Assembly (NCBI RefSeq): GCF_004000825.1
Contig: NZ_BILZ01000002.1
Span: 62,001 to 126,000, forward strand
Source of the DNA: Paenibacillus kobensis NBRC 15729
GTDB lineage: Bacteria > Bacillota > Bacilli > Paenibacillales > Paenibacillaceae
Length of the DNA stretch: 64,000 bases
Direction of reading: 5' to 3'
Shown: piece after piece, positions 33,701 through 41,362 of the stretch
How positions within the stretch are numbered: position 1 is the stretch's first letter
Layout: the number at the start of each line of letters is the position of its first letter
Made by a program: the position numbers and the translations under genes
The notes under the pieces: model-generated
What the model was told of the DNA's origin: nothing
The model's database searches: none
Seen by the model: the letters and a program-made list of their open reading frames with translations, nothing else

Positions 33701-36109
33701 CTTCAGCCAGCACAGAAGTTGCCAATCCCCTCGCACCCACCGGTGAAGCCGCTGCTGATAAGCGCCGAATTTCGCCGGATGGCCGTCGATCAGCTCGATA
33801 TCCGAAAGCAAGCCGCCGCGCAAGAATCCGCCTTCAAGCAGATCATGGCTAAGCACCGTATTTTCCGGAATTCGTTCGCTTAGAACGGCGGCGAAGCTGT
33901 CGATGTCGATAATGCCTTTGCCCGTAAAAATACCTTGTCCGAACGTATCCTGATACGGATCCGACATCGCGAACGCATACGGATCGATGCCCGGCTCGCC
34001 AGACCAAAGCCTTGCTAGACGGGAATGCGATACCGATTCGTAGCTGACGCCTATTCTCGGCTGCAGAACGCCATAGCCCTCGATCACTCTCGAGCGCTGC
34101 TCGTTCAGCCTTGGCCGGTTGTACGGCAGATGCATCGTGCCGACCATCCTCTGTGCCGCTCCAAGCGGCAGCTGCGTATCGGCATCGAGCGTAATTAAAT
34201 ACTGGACGTCTCTTAATTCTTGCGGCAGCGATGTGCTCTCCAAGTAACTCGTTCCGGAATCGCCCCGCAGCAGCGCGACGAATTCGACCAGCTTGCCGCG
34301 CTTGCGCTCCCAGCCGATCCATGCTTTCTCCGACTCGTTCCACTGCCGGCGCCGCTGGAACAGATGGAACGTCTGTCCTCCGTCCTCTCGCGGATACTGC
34401 TCATTCATACGGGCGATTCTCTCGCGAGCTGCTTTCAGCAGCTTCTCATCGGTGCTCAGTCTCTCGGATTGCGCATCCGTATAATCGCCGAGAAGGGCGA
34501 AATAGAGCTGCTTGTCCCGGTTAGCCAAATAATGCAGTTCCAGCCGGTCCGCGAGCTCTTCGACTTCCTCATTCTTCGACCAAATTATCGGCATGACGAC
34601 CATCGCCTTCGCGTCATCCGGCATGCCAGCGGCATAGTCGTAACGGAGAAGCGGACGCGAGCGGACCAGGTTGCCGACCGTCGATTGACCGGCCATTACC
34701 GTCCATTCCGCCGCTGGCATCAGCAGCAGCACGGCAGCGACAATCCACATCCAAGGCGCCAGCGCGGCTCCGCCACCGGTCCATAAGGCAAAAATAACGG
34801 CAAACGCAGCGAATGCGAAGCCGATCATCGACATATAGGCCGTTCCGCGTCGGCGTTTTACAATTGATGCGCGGTTCGCCCGCGGCTCGCTGCATGAACG
34901 CAGCGACAGATGAAGCCGTTCAACTCCGGCGGAGTCAAGCAAATAATAAGCGGCAAAATGATCCCGTGGAGGCAGAGATTGGTTAGGCGAAGAAGCACTA
35001 TGTCCCCACTGTTGAGCAGATTCATTAGTGCGGGCACTTGCTCTGACGGTCTGCTCAACATTGCTATGTTGATCTGCATCTGCATCATCTGTTCCCGTTA
35101 GACCTGCGCCTGCTGCAAGCTCGACCGCCTTGGATGCGATCAAATTTTGCGGCACGCCGAACCGCTCTGCCAGCTGCTCTACTCGATGGCGGAGTGTATG
35201 GCGGCTCGTCTCATCCATACGGGAATAGGTGCCTGCCGCTTCGCTGGATAGCGTTCGTTCCACGACGCTGATCCGCTCGAACGTCGCCTGCCACTGCCCC
35301 CGGGATAACGTGCGGAGGCTCCCGATCAAATGGCCGCATTCCACTTCATGGGTGGCCTGCAGTTGATGCTCATAGGTCACGATCCGGCTCAAATTGTCGG
35401 CGTCCGCATCTAATTTGCAGATCAGCCATTCGCGGACAGATCCTGCATCATCGGCCCACTCATTCAAATGGCTGACCAAATGAACAAGGACGGCACCGGA
35501 CAGCGGCAGCTGTTCACCGTGCCGTTCCAGCGCCTCCTTCATATCGGCTGCGCACAGCTTCCCGTCGCTAGGCCCGATAGACTTCATCATCCGCTCTACG
35601 CGAACGCAAGCCTCATGCCGCTCCCGAACCTCCCTCATTAATGCCGCCAGTCGTTCGATTGCAGCCATACGCATTAAGATCGGTAGCGACCACGCTTCTG
35701 CGAGAGTCAGAACCGAAATTTCCTGATAGGCGTTCACGAATGCCGTCAGCGTGTCGTATTCGAGACGCCCGTTCGTCGCCTCGTAGTAGGCGCTGCCCAG
35801 CGCCATGACACGCGGCTTTGAACCGTTCTTCAGCCATGTCAGCTTCCGCAAGATGCCGTGCTTCAGCTCCCGTTCTACGACAAGCGCTTCCTTCTCGATA
35901 AAATCCGCATGATCCAGCAGCCATTGTTCAGCAGGCTGCGTGCATGCGCCTCCTTCTTCTTTCAACACTGCGGCGAATTGCCGCAAGCTTTCCATATCGC
36001 GATGCCATTCCCGCAGCGGGTTATATTGAGCCTGCTTCGAGTTGACCGGTTGATGAATCAGTGCCAGTTCATGCGCCTTCTGCTCCAGTTGCTCGGCGTT
36101 TAGTACCAT
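27734..36109 (-). CDS. Cyclic beta-1,2-glucan synthase-like protein (GT84-glucoamylase-GH94)
   Basis: The 2791-residue protein follows the architecture of NdvB/Cgs. An N-terminal soluble region (1-415) is followed by two groups of membrane helices (about 420-475 and 830-990) around a family 84 glycosyltransferase domain. That domain has LITLDADTQLPLGAA near 640 and HRWVRGDWQLLCW near 790. A glucoamylase-like domain covers about 1030-1400 (SPTNIGLQLACTLAARDFGF). The GH94 phosphorylase part covers about 1950-2790, with GIGDWNDGMNSVG near 2440 holding the catalytic Asp. Such proteins start, extend, cyclise and trim beta-1,2-glucan using UDP-glucose at the inner membrane. ATG36109 has an AAGGGGG site. 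No export protein gene is nearby, and the exact product in this organism is inferred. Confidence 0.9.
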   Translation of the reverse strand: MVLNAEQLEQKAHELALIHQPVNSKQAQYNPLREWHRDMESLRQFAAVLKEEGGACTQPAEQWLLDHADFIEKEALVVERELKHGILRKLTWLKNGSKPRVMALGSAYYEATNGRLEYDTLTAFVNAYQEISVLTLAEAWSLPILMRMAAIERLAALMREVRERHEACVRVERMMKSIGPSDGKLCAADMKEALERHGEQLPLSGAVLVHLVSHLNEWADDAGSVREWLICKLDADADNLSRIVTYEHQLQATHEVECGHLIGSLRTLSRGQWQATFERISVVERTLSSEAAGTYSRMDETSRHTLRHRVEQLAERFGVPQNLIASKAVELAAGAGLTGTDDADADQHSNVEQTVRASARTNESAQQWGHSASSPNQSLPPRDHFAAYYLLDSAGVERLHLSLRSCSEPRANRASIVKRRRGTAYMSMIGFAFAAFAVIFALWTGGGAALAPWMWIVAAVLLLMPAAEWTVMAGQSTVGNLVRSRPLLRYDYAAGMPDDAKAMVVMPIIWSKNEEVEELADRLELHYLANRDKQLYFALLGDYTDAQSERLSTDEKLLKAARERIARMNEQYPREDGGQTFHLFQRRRQWNESEKAWIGWERKRGKLVEFVALLRGDSGTSYLESTSLPQELRDVQYLITLDADTQLPLGAAQRMVGTMHLPYNRPRLNEQRSRVIEGYGVLQPRIGVSYESVSHSRLARLWSGEPGIDPYAFAMSDPYQDTFGQGIFTGKGIIDIDSFAAVLSERIPENTVLSHDLLEGGFLRGGLLSDIELIDGHPAKFGAYQQRLHRWVRGDWQLLCWLKPKVCNRTGKLQKVDLSALTRWQILDNMRRSLLQPALLLTLLIAPLLPPWPWAVLTTIALLTVFMPLIRSVLQPVRLVRKPAAVAAAFGQSLVTLVALPYQTVVMLDAVCRTLYRMFGTKRKMLEWTSSAEVERRSKHKQSPVIYGLSSGLVLTLAFGAVSILSNHVPTRWTGAIIAAVWLLAPVVARWLSKPPAVRPETITAEEREKLTELARDIWSYFDRYTVESDHWLAPDNVQMDPPVGPARRTSPTNIGLQLACTLAARDFGFIDTLDLLMRIERTTDTIERMEKWNGHLYNWYETTTLRPLPPLYVSTVDSGNFVGYLVTVKEGIAEYAFGTGAGTGVAAMQSKTGRIREQAKRLISRLEKLIDETDFRPLYDDASQLFALGYHASADRKETILYDLLASEARQSSLLAIAFGQAPAAHWFKLGRAMTRSGKDATLLSWSGTMFEYLMPALLMKTYRNSVWDRTYRGMVRRQIEYAAMRNVPFGISESGYYAFDYQMNYQYRAFGVPGLGFQRGLEEDLVLAPYATIMALPYAKREALDALRRMEQMGARGEHGYYEAIDCTSKRLPDGQRSVVIRSFMVHHQGMSLLTLANELLPRTMVDRFHADKRIQAVELLLQERMPDKPAIISDSVKSYSSRTESVQEQERTAPLREYTDPVTALPEVCVLSNGSFSSVVTASGGGFTRHGGIAVSRWREDPVVDPPSIGMYIRDVTADAVWSPAYEPCRVRSEEMRTQFALHQASFLRKDGQVGTELNICVSPELNAEVRRLTLTNESQEIRIFEVTTYTEVVLAPPSADDAHPAFSKLFVQTEYDAADECLLAVRRPRDGHEKPRWAVQSLSAGCESLGPIEYETDRACFIGRGHTLQHPQSIASKLSGTVGAVLDPIFAIRRRVSIGPGEQVKLYAVTGTAESRDEAIAISRALCGEAQIDRTFQLAWTHSRIDLRHQRMTAQEASLIHTLAGRVLYASPLRAERADSIAANVKGQSGLWSMGISGDLPIVLVTMEDRSQLPFAIRLMSGHGYLCRKGIPFDLVIVNESAGGYQQDVTDGLRSAIEHNVDKHAVRPGGVYPVAANQMSAEERTLLFAVARYVLHADGPSLKVQLKAPMRAALQLHERLERIASLAASSAAVPERDETDASSELALFNGWGGFTQDGREYRIALRGGKFLTAPWSNVMANDKFGFLVTELGTGYTWWRNSREFKLTPWSNDPVLDPPGEACYIRDDRTGRYSSPAPMPCSADSPCTVAHGRGYTRFRRADSGLRQQMTMYVPKSDSVKIIELKLDNTSDETKELSVYYVCDWVLGVKRQISASHIVSEWDDEHSVMLTRNGYQETFRDDWAFLAIHDADGSSVASADSAASLRERISYTTNRTEWLGRGGTAQSPEALEYARLSNTSGPQHDACGAVQLKLTVEPGASRTVYVLVGAEYSKEAALALARKYNNSAACAAAYEEAVRFWEEMTMQTTIHTPNREMDYLINGWLLYQALACRMWARTAFYQAGGAFGYRDQLQDSLAMLHARPDMTRSQIILHAAHQYEEGDVQHWWHEETHRGIRTKYSDDLLWLPYATARYITQTADATVLDEIAPFIRSEPLTFEEHERYEPTVLSDQTGTVYEHCIRAIERASRFGENGMPLMGIGDWNDGMNSVGDLGKGESVWLGWFLCEVLRKFADVCEMKGDAERAKAYRDRREAIASAVNTSAWDGQWYRRARADEGHWLGSTRNEECRIDAIAQSWSVISGAAPRERAQQAMMSFDRELVDRDIMVARLLTPPFDRTDPNPGYIQGYPPGIRENGAQYTHGVIWSIVAWCGLGNGDKAVDLFHLLNPVTHARSESDVRKYAGEPYVMAADVYTRDPVKGRAGWTWYTGASGWMYQAGIEWIIGLQRRADKLYFKPAIPKDWPGFEVNYRYGKSVYKVKVRMVDTLSEPSLPLDIDESGELTPHRESGIIERDSEGTYIKLSDDGRTYEVEMMLPRQPSGKTDETAVNV

Positions 36110-36281
36110 GGGTCCCCCTTGCTTGAAGTCCGTCTTTCTTGAACTCTCGCCTTATCGACAAGGCTGCGCAAATAAATTCCGATGCAAGCTACCTTCGCAG
36201 TCTGCCTGCAGTTGACTTAAGTAAATATTCCCAAGACGACTGGTTTTTATGACCCTAGCAAGAAAATATCCGCGCACAAAT

Positions 36282-36309
36282 AAAAAACGGACCCATGTGG
36301 AGTCCGTTT
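36282..36309 (-). terminator. Second terminator downstream of the chitinase gene
   Basis: On the minus strand AAACGGAC pairs with GTCCGTTT, with a T tract following. It is about 135 bases past the chitinase stop in the 334-base gap 36110-36443, backing up the closer terminator. No gene is seen in this gap. Confidence 0.7.
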
Positions 36310-36379
36310 ATAAGGAGACGCTGATGCATCACTTTTCGTGTCACACCAGACTGGTTGCCTCTCTCCGACGTGCTGCTGC

Positions 36380-36418
36380 AAAAAAGACGAGCCGAGATGC
36401 CGCAGCACCCCGACTCGC
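36380..36418 (-). terminator. Intrinsic terminator of the chitinase gene
   Basis: On the minus strand GCGAG...GGTGC and GCATC...CTCGT form an interrupted stem, followed by six T residues, 25 bases after the chitinase stop. Confidence 0.75.
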
Positions 36419-36443
36419 CTTCTTCTCCCTTGCTAATTCTTAC

Positions 36444-38780
36444 TTATAGCAGCTTCCACAAAGCGCCTGTCGCCGCAGGCTCCCAGCCTGTCAGCGACGT
36501 GTGCGACTGAAGACATTGATACGATTTGCCGTTATACGTAACGATATCGCCGACTTTATACGCGTGGTTAGCGACCCATGCATTGGACGGTGTACCGGTG
36601 CCCGAAGCCGTTGTCGTTGCCGACACCGAAGAGCTTGCCGCCGATACGTTGCCCGCCGCATCCTTCGCTTTTACCGTGAAATTATACGTCGTGCCAGCCG
36701 TTAAACCCGACACCGTCGCGCTGAGTCCGGTAACCGATGCAGCCAGCGTCGTGCCGTTATATACGTCATATCCGGCTACGCTTCCCGAGTTGTCGGTCGA
36801 ACCGCTCCAAGCGAGCGTTACACTCGTCTGTGTTACGCCCGTCACCGTTACACCAGTTGGTGCAGTCGGTGCCGTTGTATCGGCTCCGCCGCCCGTTCCA
36901 CCACCTGTACCGCCGGATGTGCAACCGCCGATCTTTTTCCACACGCCATAGTCGCCGCTCAGGTCTGGCTGGTCGCCTTGCGTCCACCATTTGGCCTCGT
37001 ACACGATACCGTTATAAACAACCCGCTGACCGCCCGTGTAGACGTTTGCCGCCGCCCATGCCGGATCGCTGCAGCCTGTCGTGCCGCCGCCGTCTCCACC
37101 GCCTGATACTGCCGTCTTCACGGTGAGCGGAGCGCTTGCCGCCGATTGATTGCCTGCCGCATCCTTCGCTTTCACCGTAAACGTATAGCTCGTGTTCGCC
37201 GTCAAGTTGCCAACCGTGGCGCTGGCGCCTGCTGACGACGCAACCAGCGTTGACCCGCTGTACACATCATAGCCCGTTACGCCGACATTGTCGGTCGAAG
37301 CGCCCCATGCCAGCGTCACGCTGGTCGAACCGACGTTCGTAGCCGATGGAGTTCCCGGCACGCTTGGAGCCGCCGTATCGACTGGAGGCGTGATGCCGCC
37401 GCCGTTCAATCCATTAGCGAGCACATCGAGCAGTTTCGTGCCGGTGCACGAATAATTCGGGCTGACTCGGCAGTCCGAAGACAGCTCCCAGAACATGCCG
37501 CCGCCAAGGCCAAGCGATTTAATATAATTGATTTTATAACCGAATGATTGCTCGTCGTCATAGCTGATGAACGTTCCGGTAGACGCTTGATACAAGTAAG
37601 GCACCTTAGCCGTATCATTCCAATACCGGACGAAGCCGTTTTTGTTCACATATTTTGCTGCAAGATCGCCGTAATCAAGCGAACCCGGCTCCCATGTGCC
37701 GGTCGATACGCCGGTACAGCTTTGATACTGGCCATCGCCGCTCGGCCCCGGCGCGCAGCCTTTCCAGCCGCGTCCGTAGAACGGAAGTCCGAGCACCAGC
37801 TTGCTCGCCGGAACGCCCGAGCCCAGCATCGTCTGAACCGAACTTGCAGCGTTGAAAGTCGACGCATCCGGAATGCCAGCCGCAACCGCCGCCGGATCGC
37901 TGTACAATGGTGCGTTATGGGCGCTCTTCGTGCTCCAGCCGCCGTTGTAGTCATACGACATAATGTTGATCCAATCCACAGTCTTCGCAATTTCGCTCAG
38001 TTCCGTGTTCGATGCATACGCCTGCGAGGCGCCTGCCGCGATCGTCAACGAATAGCTCTTGCCGTCTGCAGCTCCAGCCGCATCCAGCTCTTTACGAATT
38101 TCTTTCAACAGAAGCGTATAATTCTGCTTATCTGCCGGACGCACGCTATTGCCGGCCAAGCCGCCGCCAACCGGATATTCCCAGTCGAGATCGACGCCGT
38201 CCATACCGTAATGGCGAATGAATGCAACCGACGATTTAGCGAATGTCTGGCGGGTTGTTGCGCTCGCCGCGACGTCCGAGAACCGGTTGGACCACGTCCA
38301 TCCTCCGATAGAGATGATCGTCTTGAGATGCGGATATTTTTGTTTCAGCTTAATGAGCTGGTTCAGGTTGCCTCTCAGCGGCTGATCCCACGTATCTCCC
38401 GTATAAGATTTCTGTGCGTCGATCCACGGATCGCCCAGTACGACTGTGCCGTTCGGAACATTAATGTTGCCGACCTCGTCCTGACAAGACCAAGTAACAG
38501 GATTCGGACCGGTCGGATCCGGATTGCCGTGGATGCCGTTCCAGCAAATGTCCGCGAACGCGTAATTGATATGCGTCAGCTTCGAGCCGTCGATATCCGC
38601 AACATTGGACGTGCGCGCATACGCTGCCCATGCCGGATAATAGCCGACAATTTTGTAGGATGCGGCAGCTGCTTCCGTCTTAGCCGCAGGAGCTGCGACC
38701 GTTCCGCCGACCGCCGCCAGCAACAACGCTAACATAATCAATAGAGAGCGATGCGAGGTAAAGAATACGTTTTTCTTCAT
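36444..38780 (-). CDS. Secreted GH18 chitinase with FnIII and chitin-binding modules
   Basis: The 778-residue protein has a signal peptide (about 1-38) and a family 18 catalytic barrel (about 42-455). The barrel carries the motif MDGVDLDWEYP, whose Glu near 199 is the acid catalyst. A fibronectin type III domain follows (about 465-555), then a CBM5/12 chitin-binding domain (about 567-620, WAAANVYTGGQRVVYNG), a second FnIII (about 633-722) and a second CBM5/12 (733-778, WVANHAYKVGDIVTYNG). Gly/Thr linkers separate the modules. It should cleave chitin outside the cell. ATG38780 follows GAGGAG with 7 bases spacing; the longer frame upstream lacks a signal peptide. It is a single-gene unit with two terminators downstream. 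Confidence 0.96.
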   Translation of the reverse strand: MKKNVFFTSHRSLLIMLALLLAAVGGTVAAPAAKTEAAAASYKIVGYYPAWAAYARTSNVADIDGSKLTHINYAFADICWNGIHGNPDPTGPNPVTWSCQDEVGNINVPNGTVVLGDPWIDAQKSYTGDTWDQPLRGNLNQLIKLKQKYPHLKTIISIGGWTWSNRFSDVAASATTRQTFAKSSVAFIRHYGMDGVDLDWEYPVGGGLAGNSVRPADKQNYTLLLKEIRKELDAAGAADGKSYSLTIAAGASQAYASNTELSEIAKTVDWINIMSYDYNGGWSTKSAHNAPLYSDPAAVAAGIPDASTFNAASSVQTMLGSGVPASKLVLGLPFYGRGWKGCAPGPSGDGQYQSCTGVSTGTWEPGSLDYGDLAAKYVNKNGFVRYWNDTAKVPYLYQASTGTFISYDDEQSFGYKINYIKSLGLGGGMFWELSSDCRVSPNYSCTGTKLLDVLANGLNGGGITPPVDTAAPSVPGTPSATNVGSTSVTLAWGASTDNVGVTGYDVYSGSTLVASSAGASATVGNLTANTSYTFTVKAKDAAGNQSAASAPLTVKTAVSGGGDGGGTTGCSDPAWAAANVYTGGQRVVYNGIVYEAKWWTQGDQPDLSGDYGVWKKIGGCTSGGTGGGTGGGADTTAPTAPTGVTVTGVTQTSVTLAWSGSTDNSGSVAGYDVYNGTTLAASVTGLSATVSGLTAGTTYNFTVKAKDAAGNVSAASSSVSATTTASGTGTPSNAWVANHAYKVGDIVTYNGKSYQCLQSHTSLTGWEPAATGALWKLL

Positions 38781-38989
38781 TTTCAATCTCCTCTCATATT
38801 CGTAATCGAAACCGGCAGCTAGACAATATCCCTCCAATAGAACAAAGCGAATTAAAATTTACTTCGTCTTTACACCTCCTATTTTGAAGGGAGGGCTGAG
38901 AGATTGAGAAGGGATACTTTTCCTCTGAACGGGGGCAAAATAATAGGCAGTCCCGGATCGGGCGACCGCATTTAGGCCATAAGAAGGAC
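38781..38989 (-). other. Untranslated region upstream of the chitinase gene
   Basis: About 210 bases between the terminator of the upstream gene and the chitinase start. It holds purine-rich stretches, an extra AGGAGG not followed by a usable start codon, and a short GTCGCCCG/CGGGACTG dyad near 38952-38970. I compared it by eye with the c-di-GMP riboswitch consensus and did not find the conserved segments. No promoter is clear. Confidence 0.35.
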
Positions 38990-39021
38990 AAAAAAAGCAA
39001 GGCGCCGACAGGCGCCTTGCT
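38990..39021 (-). terminator. Intrinsic terminator after the 2'-5' RNA ligase-like gene
   Basis: On the minus strand the perfect stem GCAAGGCGCC/GGCGCCTTGC with a four-base loop is followed by seven T residues. Confidence 0.92.
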
Positions 39022-39086
39022 TAGTTCATCTTCGATGAAATTAGTCGCGAATCTAAAGCACTAGACGAATGATGGGGTGAACGGAC

Positions 39087-39626
39087 TTATCCTTTCTTAA
39101 GCGGGATATCCAAATAGGTACGGTACCTGTCCGGTTCAACCTCTTGGTATACCCTCAAGAAATCGACTTCGAATGCCGGATAAGGCGCCAACGCTTCTTC
39201 CGTTCGCTGATACATGTCTTCCAATTGCTCGCGGTTCATCCCCCAGCGGGTCTGGCCCAGCGTTAAATGCGCATGATACAAATCCATCTCGTAATAGTGC
39301 TTGATGAGCTGGTCCGATGGACCAATTGCCTTTACCATTTTCCGGTGCAAATCTTTGATCTGAGGGGAGTCGACGTTCAAGAACAATACGTCTTCCCCGA
39401 ACCAGGCCGGGTTGTGGAGCGCGACTCGGAATGAGGGGAAATTCTTGCATACCGCCTTCACTTCATTGAGCCAATTGTTATTGTCCGGTGTCAGCCCGCC
39501 CTGCGACTTGACCGTTATATGAGGTTCGACAACATCAGGAAGCAGATTATGCGCCCACTGCCGTTGGAAAGCCGCAATTCGCTTTAGGCTGTCTTCCGGC
39601 GGTACAATTCCGACAAAAAATTGCAT
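39087..39626 (-). CDS. 2'-5' RNA ligase / cyclic phosphodiesterase-like protein
   Basis: The 179-residue protein belongs to the 2H phosphoesterase superfamily. Its two HxTx motifs are HITV (about 36-39) and HLTL (about 120-123 in HAHLTLGQTRW). They provide the paired histidines that act on 2',3'-cyclic or 2'-5' phosphodiester bonds. The N-terminus MQFFVGIVPPEDSLKRI and the length fit the YjcG/LigT-like group. The physiological substrate in Bacilli is not established. The gene is flanked by a terminator downstream and a long regulatory gap upstream; it diverges from the alkaline phosphatase gene. Confidence 0.85.
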   Translation of the reverse strand: MQFFVGIVPPEDSLKRIAAFQRQWAHNLLPDVVEPHITVKSQGGLTPDNNNWLNEVKAVCKNFPSFRVALHNPAWFGEDVLFLNVDSPQIKDLHRKMVKAIGPSDQLIKHYYEMDLYHAHLTLGQTRWGMNREQLEDMYQRTEEALAPYPAFEVDFLRVYQEVEPDRYRTYLDIPLKKG

Positions 39627-39896
39627 CTTTTGACCCCCTCGAATTCGGATGTCTAATCGCCATCTATAGATTCATTCAACGTTGGATTATGATGTAATAA
39701 CCATTCGAAGCGCACAAACCGTATTCATTGTGATCCGTCACTACATTAATCATCATATCATTTTGGAGTAAAATCAGCACGTTGTTGTCATGACCGCAGC
39801 CTCGACAGCCTTCACAGAAGTTGGCGCCGTTGCGCCCGCCTCCCCGCAGCTATACCCTGTCTCTCTCAATATACATGATCTATCATTTGGTATCTA

Positions 39897-39935
39897 TTAA
39901 CATAATCTTAACTCCTGCCGTACATTCTGTTAATA
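39897..39935 (+). promoter_or_regulatory. PhoP box upstream of the alkaline phosphatase gene
   Basis: Four hexamers lie exactly 11 bases apart: TTAACA (39897), TTAACT (39908), CGTACA (39919) and TTAATA (39930). Three match the Bacillus PhoP consensus TT(A/C/T)A(C/T)A well and the third only in part. The 11-base step equals one helical turn, as expected for a PhoP array. Position and target gene fit phosphate-starvation activation. The rest of the 367-base gap 39627-39993 shows no gene. Confidence 0.75.
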
Positions 39936-39993
39936 AGGAGGCAGTAGCATAGAGATCAGAAAGCGATTGCCACCCTTAAGGAGGAATTGGTTC

Positions 39994-41253
39994 ATGAAAG
40001 TCCGCAATTGGAAAACGATGGCGCTCGGAACGGCTGCAGCAGCCCTCGTCATTACGAGTGCAGTATCCGTACAAAACAAGAGCAATGAAGCAGACGCTGC
40101 TTCGAGCAAAGCGAAGAACGTTATTCTGTTCGTCGGCGATGGAATGGGCTTGGCGCAGCGCAACGCCATTCGTCTGGCAACGGTCGGCGAGAACGGCAAG
40201 CTGGCCATGGACGACATGCCTTATTCCGGCCTCGTTCATACGAGCTCGACGGATGTGGTTACCGACTCCGCAGCATCGGCGACGGCATACGCAAGCGGCG
40301 TCAAAACATATAACGGCGCAATCGGCATGGATGCCGACAAGAAAAGCGTCAAGACGATTATCGAATACGCAAAAGACAAAGGCTTGTCCACAGGCATCGT
40401 AACGACGAGCCAAGTGACGGATGCGACGGGCGCTGCATTCGCATCGCATGTTGAAGACCGTTCCAAACAAAGCGATATCGCACTGCAATATTTGACGAAC
40501 GCGAAAGTTGACGTCCTGCTCGGCGGCGGCGAAGATTTCTGGTACCCAGCCGGCAACCCAGGATCGTTCAAGGACGAGCCTGCGGAAGATCCGTCGGAGA
40601 AAAGCAAAGGCACGCAAGGCGATCTCGTAGCCAAAGCAAAATCGCTTGGCTATAGCTACGTAACGAACAAAGCCGATATGCAAAAAGCGAAAGGCAAGCT
40701 GCTCGGCCTGTTCGCCAACGAAGAAATGTTCCAACAAAAACCGGAAGGTGAAGGCGATTTGTACAACCCGGTCGTATCTTTGCCTGACATGACGAAGAAA
40801 GCGATCGAGACGCTGTCCTCGAACAAGAACGGTTTCTTCCTCGTCGTTGAAGAAGAAGCAACGGATGAAATGGCGCATAACAACAACGCGAAGCTGACGA
40901 TTCGTGCTGGCCAAGAGCTGGACAAGTCGGTTCGTATCGCGAAAAATTTTGCCGCTGCGCATCCAGACACGCTCGTGCTCGTGCTGGCTGACCATGAAAC
41001 AGGCGGATTCTCCATCGAACCGGTAGACGAGAAAGACGAGTCCGGCGACGGCATCTCCAAAGAAGACGGTCCTTTCGCGGTCGCGAAGTCCGATCAGAAG
41101 TTCATGGTCGACTGGACGACTTCCGGCCATACGGCTGTCGACATTCCAGTCACGGCGATCGGCCCTGGCGCAGATCTGTTCACCGGCTCGTACGAGAACA
41201 CGGAAATTTTCTCTAAAATCGCACAAGCGCTTGGCATTAAAGTAAAAAAATAA
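39994..41253 (+). CDS. phoA: Secreted alkaline phosphatase
   Basis: The 419-residue protein has a signal peptide (about 1-35) and the alkaline phosphatase fold. Metal ligand Asp49 is in VILFVGDGMG. The phosphorylated serine, Ser92, is in VVTDSAASATAYASG. The later metal-binding EEEATDEMAH, LADHETGGF and TSGHTAVDIPV segments are present. It releases phosphate from organic esters outside the cell. ATG39994 follows AAGGAGG with 9 bases spacing; a longer in-frame start at 39967 would spoil the signal peptide. The PhoP box upstream and the terminator downstream define a single-gene phosphate-starvation unit. Confidence 0.96.
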   Translation: MKVRNWKTMALGTAAAALVITSAVSVQNKSNEADAASSKAKNVILFVGDGMGLAQRNAIRLATVGENGKLAMDDMPYSGLVHTSSTDVVTDSAASATAYASGVKTYNGAIGMDADKKSVKTIIEYAKDKGLSTGIVTTSQVTDATGAAFASHVEDRSKQSDIALQYLTNAKVDVLLGGGEDFWYPAGNPGSFKDEPAEDPSEKSKGTQGDLVAKAKSLGYSYVTNKADMQKAKGKLLGLFANEEMFQQKPEGEGDLYNPVVSLPDMTKKAIETLSSNKNGFFLVVEEEATDEMAHNNNAKLTIRAGQELDKSVRIAKNFAAAHPDTLVLVLADHETGGFSIEPVDEKDESGDGISKEDGPFAVAKSDQKFMVDWTTSGHTAVDIPVTAIGPGADLFTGSYENTEIFSKIAQALGIKVKK

Positions 41254-41265
41254 TAACGGGCACAC

Positions 41266-41309
41266 AAAAACGGATGAGTAGAGATCGAATCTCTGCTCAT
41301 CCGTTTTTT
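41266..41309 (+). terminator. Intrinsic terminator of the alkaline phosphatase gene
   Basis: The stem ACGGATGAG...CTCATCCGT, with inner AGAGAT/ATCTCT, is followed by a T tract. The outer stem sequence is the same as in the fnr terminator. Confidence 0.92.
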
Positions 41310-41362
41310 ATCGATTACGTTTATTGGATCTCCATCTCCTGACCCGTTGAACCCTTCTCGCC

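Noticed and set aside
38781-38989. A c-di-GMP riboswitch upstream of the chitinase gene
   Set aside because: A GGCCTAAA segment recalled the consensus, but the other conserved segments are not found in order.
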